From contig JAUXOK010000023.1 in the NCBI GenBank assembly GCA_030682255.1, forward strand, positions 148,589 to 212,588: 64,000 nucleotides of DNA, in the 5' to 3' direction. Source of the stretch: Bacteroidota bacterium. GTDB taxonomy: Bacteria > Bacteroidota > Bacteroidia > NS11-12g > UBA955. A program made the position numbers and the translations under genes. How positions within the stretch are numbered: the stretch's first letter is position 1; every line of letters begins with the position of its first letter. Below are positions 44,556 to 54,380 of the stretch, one piece after another. The notes under the pieces are model-generated. The model searched no databases. It was given only the letters and a program-made list of their open reading frames with translations, and was not told where the DNA came from.

Positions 44556-45842
44556 ATGGAAATACTTATTATTCTGATTCTTGTTTTACTCAATGGAATT
44601 TTTGCAATGTCGGAATTGGCATTGGTTTCTGCCAGAAAATTTAAATTAGAATCTGCCAAAAAGAAAGGCAGCACAGGCGCAAAAACAGCTCTGGAATTAT
44701 CAGAAAATCCTACAAAATTTCTGTCCACAGTTCAAATTGGAATTACACTTATCGGGATTTTACTAGGGGTTTATAGTGGCGAAAATCTCACAAATAATGT
44801 AGTTGATTTTCTCAATAAATTTGAAATTCTAAGAGGGTATTCATCACAAATTGCCACATCAATTATTGTTGTTTTCATTACCTACCTATCGATTGTTTTA
44901 GGAGAACTTTTACCAAAAAGAATTGGGATAACATTTCCTGAACCCATCATTTCTGTTTTGGCAAAACCTATGCGAATGTTATCCATCATCACATCACCAT
45001 TTGTTTGGTTGCTTACTTTTTCAAACAATCTACTTTTAAAACTTATGGGGATTAAAAATCAGGCAGATAATGCTATTTCTGAAGAAGAAATAAAATCTAT
45101 TGTAAAAGAAAGTGCTGAAGGTGGCGAAATTCAAGACATCGAACAAAACATTGTAAACCGTGTTTTTGAATTGGGTGATAGAAAAGTAGATTCGCTTTTT
45201 ACCCACAGAAGTGATATTGTTTATTTCACTATTCATGATACTTGGGAAAAAATCAAAGAAATTATCAATCATGAAAAACACTCAGCTTATCCTGTATCTA
45301 AAAGCAACAACATTGATGAAATTATAGGAATTGTTTTGTTAAAAGATTTGTTTTCAACTAAAGAAAATGAAGAATTTAATATTGAAAAACTAATAATCAA
45401 ACCAATCTATTTTAATGAAAATACCAATGCTTATAAGGTTTTAGAAATTTTTAAAAAAGAAAAACTTCACTACGGTATAGTTTCGGATGAATACGGCATT
45501 ATTCAAGGAATGGTGACAATGGATGATGTGATGGATGCATTAATTGGAGATTCAACAGAATTTAATCAAGATGAATACGAAATTACAAAAAGAGACGATA
45601 ATAGTTGGTTTGTTGATGGACAATATTCTATTATCGAATTTGCAAAATACTTTGATATTAATTTGACAGACCAACAATACTCTAATTTTACAACCGTTGC
45701 TGGACTTATTATTCATAAAAACAGTGAAGTTCCAAACATCGGAGACAAAATTAACATTGATAATTATATACTAGAAGTAATTGACAAAGACGGACAGAAA
45801 ATAGATAAAATTTTAGTAACCGAAATTCAAAATACCCAATAA
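44556..45842 (+). CDS. CNNM/CorC-type membrane protein (hemolysin family)
   Basis: A 428-residue protein: an N-terminal DUF21/CNNM transmembrane domain (residues 1-180, MSELALVSARKFKLES and STVQIGITLIGILLG), a pair of CBS domains (about 205-325, HSAYPVSKSNNIDEIIGIV and YGIVSDEYGIIQGMVTMDD), and a CorC_HlyC domain at the C-terminus (about 345-425). Proteins of this type export or regulate Mg2+/Co2+; the hemolysin label is historical. It is bracketed by direct copies of the maeB 3' end, so it was probably inserted between tyrS and maeB. Confidence 0.9.
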   Translation: MEILIILILVLLNGIFAMSELALVSARKFKLESAKKKGSTGAKTALELSENPTKFLSTVQIGITLIGILLGVYSGENLTNNVVDFLNKFEILRGYSSQIATSIIVVFITYLSIVLGELLPKRIGITFPEPIISVLAKPMRMLSIITSPFVWLLTFSNNLLLKLMGIKNQADNAISEEEIKSIVKESAEGGEIQDIEQNIVNRVFELGDRKVDSLFTHRSDIVYFTIHDTWEKIKEIINHEKHSAYPVSKSNNIDEIIGIVLLKDLFSTKENEEFNIEKLIIKPIYFNENTNAYKVLEIFKKEKLHYGIVSDEYGIIQGMVTMDDVMDALIGDSTEFNQDEYEITKRDDNSWFVDGQYSIIEFAKYFDINLTDQQYSNFTTVAGLIIHKNSEVPNIGDKINIDNYILEVIDKDGQKIDKILVTEIQNTQ

Positions 45843-45901
45843 AAGTTGTTTGACACTGATATTCAAAATTTCAACGTCTTTTTGCTATGCTAGGAAAATC
45901 C

Positions 45902-48166
45902 TTATGACTTAGCCTGTGCATCAATAACTGCAACTGCTACCATATTTACAATTTCTCTAACAGAACTACCCAATTGCAAGAAATGAACGGATTTGTTAAA
46001 CCCTAATAAAATGGGTCCCATACTTTCAGATTGTCCAAAACTTTGTGCAAATTTGTATGCGATATTTCCTGCTGCTAGGTTAGGAAAAATAAAGGTATTA
46101 ACATCTTTATCAGCCAATGTGCTGAATGGAAAGTTTTCTTTTAAAAGCTCATTGTTCATGGCAAAATTGGCTTGAATATCTCCGTCAACAGTAATTTCGG
46201 GATGATTTTTATGCAAATAGGCAACGGCTTTGTTTACCTTTTCAGGAATTTCACCTTTGGCGCTGCCGAAATTGCTGTAACTAAGCATGGCGATATTAGG
46301 TTTTACACCTAGTTTTAATATTTCTTGGTAAGTACTTTTGGTAATTTCCACCAATTCTTCGGCCGTAGGATCTATGTTTACAGTGGTATCGGAGAAAAAA
46401 TAAGGCCCTTTTTTGGTCATGATGATATACATGCCAGCAATTTTAGTAATACCTTCTTCTCGCCCTATGATTTGCATGGCAGGTTTTAGCGAACGTGGAT
46501 AATTTTTGGTTAATCCAGAGATAAAAGCGTCTCCTTCGCCTTGGTTTACCATCATGCAACCGAAGTAATTTCTATCGCGCATCAATTTGATAGATTCATA
46601 AATATTGACTCCCTTGCGTTGGCGTTTCTCGAAAAATTTAGTGCCAAAAACTTCTCTTTTATCATCTTCGAGCAACGGGTCAACTATTTGAACATTGCCA
46701 AGATCGATGCTGTATTCATCCAAAAGGGAAAGGATTTTTTCTTTGTTGCCCAATAAAATTGGGATTGCTATACCTTCCTCTTTACAAATTTGCGCAGCTT
46801 TCAGAATTTTGATATTATCGGCTTCTGCAAACACCACACGTTTTGGGTTTTGACGCGCTTGTGTCATCATTCTTCTGATGAAACGATTGTCTAACCCTAA
46901 TCTGTTTCTGAGTTCTAATTTGTAATTATCCCAGTTGGTAATTGGATTTTTGGCTACACCACTATCCATAGCAGCTTTAGCTACCGCAGGACTCACACAT
47001 TCTATCAATCTTGGGTCGATGGGTTTTGGAATGATATAGGTTCTGCCAAACTCAACTGAACTCTCGTTATAAGCTTTCATCACAGTGTCGGGCACAGGTT
47101 CTTTGGCTAATTGGGCAATGGCTCTAACGGCAGCAAGTTTCATTGCTTCGTTAATTGCAGTTGCTCTAACATCCAATGCCCCTCTGAAAATAAATGGAAA
47201 TCCTAGAACATTGTTGACTTGATTAGGATAATCACTTCGTCCGGTAGCAAAAATAATATCGGGACGAGCAGAAATCGCTAAATCATAAGAAATCTCTGGG
47301 TCAGGATTAGCCATGGCAAATACAATGGGGTCGTTAGACATGCTTTTAATCATATCTTGCGTTAAAATATCTGCTTTAGATAATCCTACAAAAACATCAG
47401 CACCTTTCATGGCATCTTCAAGCGTTTCAATATTGGTGTCATTGGCGAAAAACGTTTTATATTTATCCAAATCAGTTCTTGAAGTTCTGAGAGTTCCTTT
47501 GCTATCAAGCATCAAAAGATTTTCTTTTTTAACACCTAATGCCATGAATAGTTTAGAACAACTCATGGCGCTTGCGCCTGCTCCGTTAACTACCATTTTA
47601 ACTTCTTCTATCTTTTTGCCTGTTAATTCTAAAGCATTCAAAAGCGCAGCACCACTGATGATGGCTGTACCATGCTGATCATCGTGCATGATGGGGATTT
47701 TGAGAGCCGCTTTTAATTGTTCTTCTATTTCAAAACATTCTGGGGCTTTGATATCTTCTAGATTAATACCACCAAAAGTTGGTTCTAATGCTTTAACAGT
47801 AGCCACAAAACTATCAATATCTTTGGTGTTCAGCTCTATATCAAAAACATCTATATCAGCAAATATTTTGAACAAAACGCCCTTGCCTTCCATCACGGGT
47901 TTAGACGCCTCAGGACCGATATCTCCCAAACCTAAAACCGCTGTTCCATTACTGATGACAGCCACTAAATTGCCTTTAGCGGTGTATTTGTATACATCTT
48001 CAACGTTTTCAGCAATTTTGAGACAAGGTTCTGCAACACCCGGAGAATAGGCTAAACTTAAATCTCGTTTAGTTTGCGTGGGTTTTGTAGATACCACTTC
48101 AATCTTTCCAGGTCTACCAGAACTGTGATAATCTAAAGCATCTTTTTGTTGTTTTGTTGTGGACAT
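45902..48166 (-). CDS. maeB: NADP-dependent malic enzyme with phosphotransacetylase domain
   Basis: A 754-residue MaeB-type fusion. The malic enzyme part (about 1-425) shows [17 protein letters not shown] near 33, the metal-binding [17 protein letters not shown] near 160 and the NADP-binding [12 protein letters not shown] near 193. The C-terminal part (about 430-754) resembles phosphate acetyltransferase ([35 protein letters not shown]), generally regulatory rather than catalytic. It decarboxylates malate to pyruvate, giving NADPH. The last about 80 bases recur as a decayed copy at 44371-44457. Confidence 0.95.
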   Translation of the reverse strand: MSTTKQQKDALDYHSSGRPGKIEVVSTKPTQTKRDLSLAYSPGVAEPCLKIAENVEDVYKYTAKGNLVAVISNGTAVLGLGDIGPEASKPVMEGKGVLFKIFADIDVFDIELNTKDIDSFVATVKALEPTFGGINLEDIKAPECFEIEEQLKAALKIPIMHDDQHGTAIISGAALLNALELTGKKIEEVKMVVNGAGASAMSCSKLFMALGVKKENLLMLDSKGTLRTSRTDLDKYKTFFANDTNIETLEDAMKGADVFVGLSKADILTQDMIKSMSNDPIVFAMANPDPEISYDLAISARPDIIFATGRSDYPNQVNNVLGFPFIFRGALDVRATAINEAMKLAAVRAIAQLAKEPVPDTVMKAYNESSVEFGRTYIIPKPIDPRLIECVSPAVAKAAMDSGVAKNPITNWDNYKLELRNRLGLDNRFIRRMMTQARQNPKRVVFAEADNIKILKAAQICKEEGIAIPILLGNKEKILSLLDEYSIDLGNVQIVDPLLEDDKREVFGTKFFEKRQRKGVNIYESIKLMRDRNYFGCMMVNQGEGDAFISGLTKNYPRSLKPAMQIIGREEGITKIAGMYIIMTKKGPYFFSDTTVNIDPTAEELVEITKSTYQEILKLGVKPNIAMLSYSNFGSAKGEIPEKVNKAVAYLHKNHPEITVDGDIQANFAMNNELLKENFPFSTLADKDVNTFIFPNLAAGNIAYKFAQSFGQSESMGPILLGFNKSVHFLQLGSSVREIVNMVAVAVIDAQAKS

Positions 48167-48259
48167 AATATTGAAGATGCAAATTAAGTATTTTTTTATA
48201 CAAAATGTTCATTATTTCTCTAATAAATTGTTTAATTTAGCGACTTAATAAATCAAATT

Positions 48260-49312
48260 ATGAAAACGATAGTTCTTCTCTTTATTTATGCCACTTTTAG
48301 TACTTGTGTTTGGTCACAAAATTTTAAGTTAAAACTAACCGAACACGCTTTTAATGTAGAATCAGTTTCATATTCACCTGATGGAAAGTATTTAGCTAGC
48401 GGCTCCACAGATGGCACCATCAATCTTTATAACATAGATTCATCGGGTAATCCTATTTACACAAGAAGTTTATTGGGGCATTTAGGCTCTGTTACACAGC
48501 TTATTTTTACAAAAAATAGCAAGTATTTGGTTTCTTCGAGTAAGGATTATTCGTCAAGAATTTGGAATTTAGACACACCAAGTTTAGATAAAGTTTATAA
48601 CATTCATTTTGAACCTGTAACAACCTCTTTTTTGGATGCAAGTTATAAATACCTCATTTCAGCAAGTTTAGACGGTACCATTAAGTTAACACATTTATAC
48701 GATTCCAAAAAATCTAGAACTGTTAAAATTGGAACTCCAATCAATGATTTAAAAGTGAGTAGCGACAATAAGTTTTATTATGTAGCATTAAAGGGTGGAC
48801 TAATTAAAAAATTAGAAACAGTAGGCAAAAACAATGAAATTATGACTTTTACAGGTCATGGAGATGAAATTAATGCCATTGAGTTGTCTCCAGTTGGTGG
48901 TTTTATGGCAAGTGCTAGCCACGATAAAAGCATTATTATTTGGGATATAAATACGGGCAAAATTGTTAAAAAATTTCAAGGTTATGAATGGAAGGTAACT
49001 TCAATTCAATATTCTTCAGATGGTAATTATATAGTTGGTGGTTGCAACGATGGATGTGCCAAGTTGTTTGAAGTAAGTTCGGGTAAACACATTATTGATT
49101 TCAAAGAATTAGGTAAAAATGTTAGAAAAGTGAGTGTTAATAAAAATGGTAAGCAAGTTGCAATCGCAACCCAATTGGAAGGAGACAAGTTTGGAGCAAT
49201 TATTTACAATACTGGAGTAGAAGTATTACCTCCAACTAGCAATAAACCTTCTGCAAAATCTTCAGCAAAACCAACTGCAAAACCAACTGCAAAACCAACT
49301 GCTACTAAATAA
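48260..49312 (+). CDS. exported WD40 repeat protein
   Basis: A 350-residue protein with a signal peptide (KTIVLLFIYATFSTCVWSQ) and about six WD40 units, for example YSPDGKYLASGSTDGTINLY near 40 and LSPVGGFMASASHDKSIIIWD near 210. A propeller for protein-protein contacts outside the cytoplasm is expected; the partner is unknown. The C-terminus is a low-complexity Lys/Ala/Pro/Thr tail with AKPT repeats. The RidA gene follows after 7 bases, so the two may share a transcript. Confidence 0.85.
   Translation: MKTIVLLFIYATFSTCVWSQNFKLKLTEHAFNVESVSYSPDGKYLASGSTDGTINLYNIDSSGNPIYTRSLLGHLGSVTQLIFTKNSKYLVSSSKDYSSRIWNLDTPSLDKVYNIHFEPVTTSFLDASYKYLISASLDGTIKLTHLYDSKKSRTVKIGTPINDLKVSSDNKFYYVALKGGLIKKLETVGKNNEIMTFTGHGDEINAIELSPVGGFMASASHDKSIIIWDINTGKIVKKFQGYEWKVTSIQYSSDGNYIVGGCNDGCAKLFEVSSGKHIIDFKELGKNVRKVSVNKNGKQVAIATQLEGDKFGAIIYNTGVEVLPPTSNKPSAKSSAKPTAKPTAKPTATK
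49265..49300 (+). repeat. three perfect 12-bp coding repeats
   Basis: GCAAAACCAACT occurs three times head to tail and encodes AKPT units at the end of the WD40 protein; in-frame slippage would change tail length. Confidence 0.85.
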
Positions 49313-49319
49313 TATTTTC

Positions 49320-49736
49320 ATGAATCAAGACAGTATAGAATCTAGCAAAGCACCTGAACCAGTGGGCTTATATCCACATGCTAAAAAAGTTGGTAACCTA
49401 TTGTTTTTAAGTGGTGTAGGACCCAGAGAAAAAGGCACAAAAATTATTCCGGGTGTTGAATTGGATGAAAATGGACAAATAATATCTTACGATATTGCCA
49501 AACAATGCCACAGTGTTTTTCAAAACATTAAATACATCTTGGAGGATGCTGGCAGTAATTGGAATAATATCGTTGATGTGACAGTGTTTTTAACCAATAT
49601 GAAAGACGATTTTCCTATTTACAATAAAATTTGGGCAGAATATTTCAAAGAAAATCCGCCTTGTAGAACCACTTTGGAAATCAATTGTTTGCCTACACCT
49701 ATTGGTATAGAATTGAAAGTGATTGCTACAATTTAG
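49320..49736 (+). CDS. ridA: RidA family enamine/imine deaminase
   Basis: A 138-residue RidA/YjgF protein. The N-terminal GLYPHAKKVGNLLFLSGVGP, IKYILEDAGSNWNNIVDVTVFLTN near 80 and the substrate-binding arginine in PPCRTTLEI near 120 are conserved. RidA removes reactive enamines made by PLP enzymes. An aminomuconate deaminase subfamily shares this architecture, so the precise substrate is not settled. Convergent with the cytochrome c peroxidase gene, 2 bases apart. Confidence 0.9.
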   Translation: MNQDSIESSKAPEPVGLYPHAKKVGNLLFLSGVGPREKGTKIIPGVELDENGQIISYDIAKQCHSVFQNIKYILEDAGSNWNNIVDVTVFLTNMKDDFPIYNKIWAEYFKENPPCRTTLEINCLPTPIGIELKVIATI

Positions 49737-49738
49737 AT

Positions 49739-50926
49739 TTATTGAAATGGGTTAGACCATCTAACATCTGTATAAACCTTTTTACCTGTTAGCGTTTTCA
49801 AAAAAGCTACAACCGATTCAATTTCATTTTGAGTTAAATTAAGTTTTTGACCATTACCATTGGGTCTAAGTCGGGGGTCTAAATTATTATTACCTGCTGC
49901 TATTGTAATATTTCCATAGTGATTTAAAACTTCTTGAATGGTTTTTAATTCACCATTATGCATCATGCCTGTATTGGGATTGCCATTCGGATTCAATAAA
50001 TCCCTTAAAGAAGGTGACCTTGTGTTGTTTAAATCATTGCCTGTTCCATTCAGTCTGCCTATTATGCCATTGTTGCCAGAATTAGGTGCGATATCAAACT
50101 CGGGTGCATTGTGACAGCCATTGCAGCCAAGTCCGCCACCAGTTCTTTCCCCATTAGGATTAAATATAGGGGGTGCCAAGAATAAATTCTTTCCTTGATT
50201 TTCTTGTTGTGTAAAATTTGGAAAAGGTTGGTTGTCGTTGTTAACCATCACTCTGCCTTCGTCATATTTTGAATCAAAAGACTGAATGCTTCTGATAAAA
50301 TGGGATAAACACTCTTGTATTTTAACTTCAGAAATTTCTGAACTGCCATAAACCCATTGAAACAATTCTTGGTAATAATAAAAGTCGTTCATCTTTGTAA
50401 TTAAATCTCCAAAACTTGGTCGACCATTGACACCACTAAAACCCATTTCTAAATGATCTTGAATAGGTTGTGTGGTTTGAAATTCCAAATTTGCAGCTCG
50501 CTCGTCCCAAAAGAATTTTTGTTCTGTTGCAAAACGTACGTTGATTAATCGCATAGAATGTCTACCTGTTAAACCATCGCTTACACCCTTGCTTGGTGAA
50601 TCATTATCGCCAAATGCAAATACTTGTTTATGACAAGATGCACAAGAAATTGAATTGTCAATACTCAATTTTGTATCATAAAATAATACCCGACCTAAAG
50701 TAGCCTTAGCATCAGACAAAACGAAATTCATAGCATTGTTTTTATTGATGTAAGAAGGCTTGCCTTGATTGGCATAATTAAGCACATTATTGGGGTCGAT
50801 GGCTGAACCAAATGTAGATTTAATTGCTTCATATTGTTTTACTTCAACTACTGGTTCTTCTTTCTTAGAACAATTACTTAGTAAAATCAAAAAAAGGATA
50901 GCGGTGAAAATCGAAATTTTATACAT
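49739..50926 (-). CDS. di-heme cytochrome c peroxidase (MauG/CcpA family), lipoprotein
   Basis: A 395-residue periplasmic lipoprotein (lipobox LILLSNCSKK). Two heme-binding motifs, SCASCHKQ near residue 93 and GCNGCHNAP near 272, separated by about 180 residues, define the di-heme peroxidase family. DERAANLEFQTTQPIQDHLEMG near 160 and TPSLRDLL-type segment RSPSLRDLLN near 300 also fit. It reduces hydrogen peroxide with electrons from a small cytochrome, or oxidises another substrate as MauG does. Probably its own transcript. Confidence 0.92.
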   Translation of the reverse strand: MYKISIFTAILFLILLSNCSKKEEPVVEVKQYEAIKSTFGSAIDPNNVLNYANQGKPSYINKNNAMNFVLSDAKATLGRVLFYDTKLSIDNSISCASCHKQVFAFGDNDSPSKGVSDGLTGRHSMRLINVRFATEQKFFWDERAANLEFQTTQPIQDHLEMGFSGVNGRPSFGDLITKMNDFYYYQELFQWVYGSSEISEVKIQECLSHFIRSIQSFDSKYDEGRVMVNNDNQPFPNFTQQENQGKNLFLAPPIFNPNGERTGGGLGCNGCHNAPEFDIAPNSGNNGIIGRLNGTGNDLNNTRSPSLRDLLNPNGNPNTGMMHNGELKTIQEVLNHYGNITIAAGNNNLDPRLRPNGNGQKLNLTQNEIESVVAFLKTLTGKKVYTDVRWSNPFQ

Positions 50927-50958
50927 AAAATGAATGATTTAATGTTGGACTAATATTT

Positions 50959-51753
50959 TTATAAAAGAAAATAATAACATGCTGTAGTAAAAGGTAATGA
51001 AATAAACAAAGCATCAAATCTATCTAAAATGCCTCCATGACCTGGAATTAATTTACCTGAATCTTTCAAACCATATTCGCGTTTCAACTGGCTCTCTACC
51101 AAATCGCCTAAAGTGCCAAATACAACACTAATCAATGCAATTAATAAGTTAATTTGATAAGGAATATCAAACCAATAGGAAAGCAATAATGAAAATGTCA
51201 TGGTTAAAATAATAGCGCCAGCAAATCCTTCGATGGTTTTGTTGGGCGAAATTTTTTCGAATAATTTACGCTTACCAAAAGCCCTGCCTGTTAAGTAAGC
51301 AAAAGTATCGCTACACCATATTAAAATAAATAAATTGAGCGCCAAATAAGGCAAAAATTCATCGTTTTGAGTAACAGATAAATGAAATAAAAATAAGGGT
51401 AGAGCAATGTAAAACAATCCTGAAATCAATAAGGATACACTTTTCCATTCTCTTTTTTGGTCGAATAATGAAACGATGGAGGTGAGTGAAATAATCGGTA
51501 CTAATAAATAAAGATAGTTGATTTCTTCATTGCTCCACAAACTAAAAGTAATTAACACCAAGCCAATTAAGGCATAGGTATATTGAATAATTTTAAGCTT
51601 TTTGTTTAAAACAATTTTGTAGTATTCTAATAGTCCTGCTACACCAATAAAACCCAATAATCCGATAAAAGTATATGAACTAAAAAGTGTTGCACCAATG
51701 ATGATGGCAATGAAAAATAAACCTGTTACAGCCCTTTGTGTAAAATTATTCAT
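50959..51753 (-). CDS. cdsA: phosphatidate cytidylyltransferase
   Basis: A 264-residue membrane enzyme with about eight helices. The CdsA signature is complete: SQLKREYGLKDSGKLIPGHG followed by GILDRFDA near residues 215-245, and WCSDTFAYLTGRAFGKRKLF near 145 supplies earlier conserved acidic residues. It makes CDP-diacylglycerol, the precursor of phospholipids. Its start overlaps the end of the CPBP gene by 8 bases, so the two are coupled. Confidence 0.95.
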   Translation of the reverse strand: MNNFTQRAVTGLFFIAIIIGATLFSSYTFIGLLGFIGVAGLLEYYKIVLNKKLKIIQYTYALIGLVLITFSLWSNEEINYLYLLVPIISLTSIVSLFDQKREWKSVSLLISGLFYIALPLFLFHLSVTQNDEFLPYLALNLFILIWCSDTFAYLTGRAFGKRKLFEKISPNKTIEGFAGAIILTMTFSLLLSYWFDIPYQINLLIALISVVFGTLGDLVESQLKREYGLKDSGKLIPGHGGILDRFDALFISLPFTTACYYFLL

Positions 51754-52645
51754 GAGTCGCTTTAATTTGATTAAGTTTATAAAAATAATACACCAAACCT
51801 ACAACCAAAAAAACAGAAAATATTGAAATGAAAATTGGTGGTGAAAATTGGTCATCGGCCAATTGACGAGCTATGGGATTCTTTTCTGAAAAATAGTAAA
51901 TAAATACTGCAAAAGCATTGTTTAAAAAATGCAAAATAACACCTGGCAATAAGCTATTTGAATAATAACAAACATATCCAAAAACAGATGATAGAGCCAA
52001 CATTGGTATAAATTGTTCTACATTAAGATGGATGGCAGCAAATAAAAAACTGGTAAAAAAAATGCCATAATGATGGTTTTTAAACAAAAAGATAAACATT
52101 CTTTGCAAAACCCCTCTGAAGAAAATTTCTTCGAACATGGCTGGTGCTAAAGCAATAAATAATAAATTCAAACCAAAATCGCTGAGATTGTCCATTTTCA
52201 GCATGGTTTCTAGCATGGCTTTGTTTTGCTCCGAATTAAATTTCATTAAAAAATCAGGCCAATTGATTTGTTGAGCAAGCTGCAATAAAAAGGATGAACT
52301 GATAATTAGTGCCAAAAAAAGCAAAGGTAAAAACAGTAAAGAAATAGGTTTTTCTGGCAGTTGCAGAAGTAAAGCACTTTGAATTTTGTATCCGCGCATT
52401 TTTAAGTAAATCAGTGAAGAAACAACCCATGCACCAAAGGTGGCAGACAAATTGAAAATTTTAAAAAGCAAACTTTTATTGGCTATATCTGTTTGTTCTA
52501 AAATGTTCTTTATTTGACCGAATTCAATGTTAAAAATGGGCATACAAATCAAGATACCCAAAACGGAAAAACTTATCATGCCAAGAATGACCAAACCTGT
52601 CAAAATAAAAACATCCGCTATGGTTTGTATTCTGTTATTATCCAT
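51746..52645 (-). CDS. CPBP family intramembrane metalloprotease
   Basis: About 299 residues with roughly eight transmembrane helices. The Abi/CAAX protease motifs are present: EEIFFRGVLQRMF near 190 (EExxxR), FFTSFLFAAIHLNVEQFIP near 215 (catalytic His) and a final HFLNNAFAVFIYY (HxxxN). Such enzymes process prenylated or bacteriocin-like substrates; the bacterial substrate is usually unknown. The start at 52645 is chosen over 52657 because the -7 box at 52655-52662 covers the earlier ATG. Confidence 0.85.
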   Translation of the reverse strand: MDNNRIQTIADVFILTGLVILGMISFSVLGILICMPIFNIEFGQIKNILEQTDIANKSLLFKIFNLSATFGAWVVSSLIYLKMRGYKIQSALLLQLPEKPISLLFLPLLFLALIISSSFLLQLAQQINWPDFLMKFNSEQNKAMLETMLKMDNLSDFGLNLLFIALAPAMFEEIFFRGVLQRMFIFLFKNHHYGIFFTSFLFAAIHLNVEQFIPMLALSSVFGYVCYYSNSLLPGVILHFLNNAFAVFIYYFSEKNPIARQLADDQFSPPIFISIFSVFLVVGLVYYFYKLNQIKATHE

Positions 52646-52654
52646 GTAATTTTG
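52624..52654 (+). promoter_or_regulatory. promoter of dusB
   Basis: TTTG at 52624-52627, 19 bases, then TAATTTTG at 52647-52654: a textbook Bacteroidota promoter. The TTG start of dusB lies 24 bases downstream. Confidence 0.65.
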
Positions 52655-52662
52655 CAAACTTA
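52655..52662 (-). promoter_or_regulatory. -7 box of the CPBP-cdsA operon
   Basis: Minus strand reads TAAGTTTG, an exact TAnnTTTG match. It directly abuts the dusB -7 box, facing it, and predicts an almost leaderless mRNA for the ATG at 52645. Confidence 0.5.
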
Positions 52663-52678
52663 AATTAAAAATGCAAAT

Positions 52679-53674
52679 TTGGTTAAAATTGGTGACATAT
52701 CTTTAGGAAATTTTCCGCTGCTTTTGGCACCAATGGAAGACGTTAGCGACCCGCCATTTCGTTTTCTATGCAAACAACATGGCGCAGACCTTATGTTTAC
52801 TGAATTTATAAGTTCAGAAGGATTGATAAGAGATGCCATTAAAAGTCGTCAGAAATTGGATATCTTTGATTACGAAAGACCAATAGGCATACAAATTTTT
52901 GGTGGTGACGAAGAAGCTATGGCATTGGCAACGAAAATTGTAGACATTACACAACCCGATTTGGTGGATATCAATTTTGGCTGTCCGGTAAAGAAAGTGG
53001 TTTGCAAAGGAGCTGGTGCTGCTGTGTTAAAAGATGTGCCAATGATGGTTAAACTGACTCAAGCTGTGGTAAGAAGCACGAGTTTGCCTGTAACAGTCAA
53101 AACCCGCTTAGGTTGGGACGAAAGAACTAAAAACATAGAAGAAGTTGCATTGAGATTGCAAGATGTGGGCATCAAGGCTTTGTCTATTCATGGACGAACT
53201 AGAACGCAGTTGTATAAAGGCGAGGCAGATTGGAGTTTGATTGCCAAAGTAAAAAGTAATCCGAATATCGAAATCCCCATTTTTGGAAACGGAGACATAG
53301 ACACCCCTCAAAAAGCTTTAGAATACAAAAACAAATATGGTGTTGATGGCATTATGATAGGCAGGGCAAGCATTGGTCATCCTTGGATTTTTAATGAAAT
53401 TAAACACTATATGGCAACAGGAGAAATTTTGCCTTCACCAACCATAGCAGACAGAGTTGAAGCTTGTAAAACACATCTTGAAAAATCCATCGCTTGGAAA
53501 AGCGAAATTGTGGCGATTAACGAAATGAAAAGACACTATGCCAATTATTTCAAAGGCATACCAAATTTTAAAGCTTATCGAACCAAATTGGTTTCATCCA
53601 ATCAATTGAATGAATTATTTGATACTTTAGAGCAAATCAAAACTGTAGATTTTGCAAATTTGGTTATTTCTTAA
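52679..53674 (+). CDS. dusB: tRNA-dihydrouridine synthase
   Basis: A 331-residue Dus enzyme (DusB type). LLLAPMEDVSDPPFRFLC near residues 14-31 and DINFGCPVKKVVCKGAGAAV near 98 (catalytic Cys in the second half) are diagnostic; ALSIHGRTRTQLYKG and DGIMIGRASIGHPWIF bind FMN. It reduces uridine to dihydrouridine in tRNA D-loops. The start is a TTG (VKIGDISLG follows); the only nearby ATG is out of frame. Its end overlaps the convergent O-methyltransferase gene by 11 bases. Confidence 0.95.
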   Translation: MVKIGDISLGNFPLLLAPMEDVSDPPFRFLCKQHGADLMFTEFISSEGLIRDAIKSRQKLDIFDYERPIGIQIFGGDEEAMALATKIVDITQPDLVDINFGCPVKKVVCKGAGAAVLKDVPMMVKLTQAVVRSTSLPVTVKTRLGWDERTKNIEEVALRLQDVGIKALSIHGRTRTQLYKGEADWSLIAKVKSNPNIEIPIFGNGDIDTPQKALEYKNKYGVDGIMIGRASIGHPWIFNEIKHYMATGEILPSPTIADRVEACKTHLEKSIAWKSEIVAINEMKRHYANYFKGIPNFKAYRTKLVSSNQLNELFDTLEQIKTVDFANLVIS

Positions 53675-54317
53675 TCATCATCATAATTCCATCCCTAATC
53701 GGCAACAAGACTTGCATCACGCGATCATCTGCTACAATCTTTTTATTAAACAAATCAATTGCTTGGGTGTCTTTGTCTCTCAAAAGCGCTTGTTCCTCGG
53801 TTACTTTGCCACTCCATAAAACATTGTCTGCCATTATCAAACCGCCTTTTCTGACTTTATCAATGCACAAATCGTAATAATTGGCGTATTCTGTTTTTTC
53901 AGCATCTATCCAAACCATGTCCCAAAAATCAAGCTCCTGATTCAATTGGGGAATGATTTCCAAGGCATTGCCAACGTGCATTTTAATTTGATTGGCAAAA
54001 GGAGATTCATGTATGAATTTTTGGGCTATTTCGGCAACCTCCTCGTTATTGTCTATGGTGTGAACTGTGCCATTATTATTTAAACCTTCTGCCAAACACA
54101 AAGCAGAATATCCAGTATAAGTGCCAATATCCAATACATTTTTAGGCTGAATCAATTGACTTAAAAAACTCAAGAATCGGCCTTGAAAATGCCCGCTCAA
54201 CATGCGTGGTTTTAGAGCGTGCAAGTGTGTAAAACGGTTCAGTTTGCTTAAATATGCCGTCTCCTCAGATGTGTGTTCATCCGCATAATTTTGAATCACT
54301 TTACTAATAAAATCCAT
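53664..54317 (-). CDS. SAM-dependent O-methyltransferase (CCoAMT-like)
   Basis: A 217-residue methyltransferase_3 family protein. The SAM-binding motif I is NVLDIGTYTGYSALCLAEG near residue 60; VHTIDNNEE (motif II) and WDMVWIDAEKTEYANYYDLC with metal-binding Asp near 130-150 follow, then LIMADNVLWSGKV. This small family methylates catechol-like hydroxyls using a divalent cation; bacterial substrates vary. It overlaps dusB tail to tail by 11 bases. Confidence 0.9.
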   Translation of the reverse strand: MDFISKVIQNYADEHTSEETAYLSKLNRFTHLHALKPRMLSGHFQGRFLSFLSQLIQPKNVLDIGTYTGYSALCLAEGLNNNGTVHTIDNNEEVAEIAQKFIHESPFANQIKMHVGNALEIIPQLNQELDFWDMVWIDAEKTEYANYYDLCIDKVRKGGLIMADNVLWSGKVTEEQALLRDKDTQAIDLFNKKIVADDRVMQVLLPIRDGIMMMIKK

Positions 54318-54380
54318 AGAGCAAAGAAAAGGATTAAAGTAAAATTAACAAAAAAAGAAAATGGGTTGTTTTGAGAAAAG

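Noticed and set aside
44405..44728. 107-codon minus-strand open frame ending in the maeB fragment
   Set aside because: It is the antisense of the CorC gene start joined to the out-of-context maeB remnant; its own sequence has no family resemblance.
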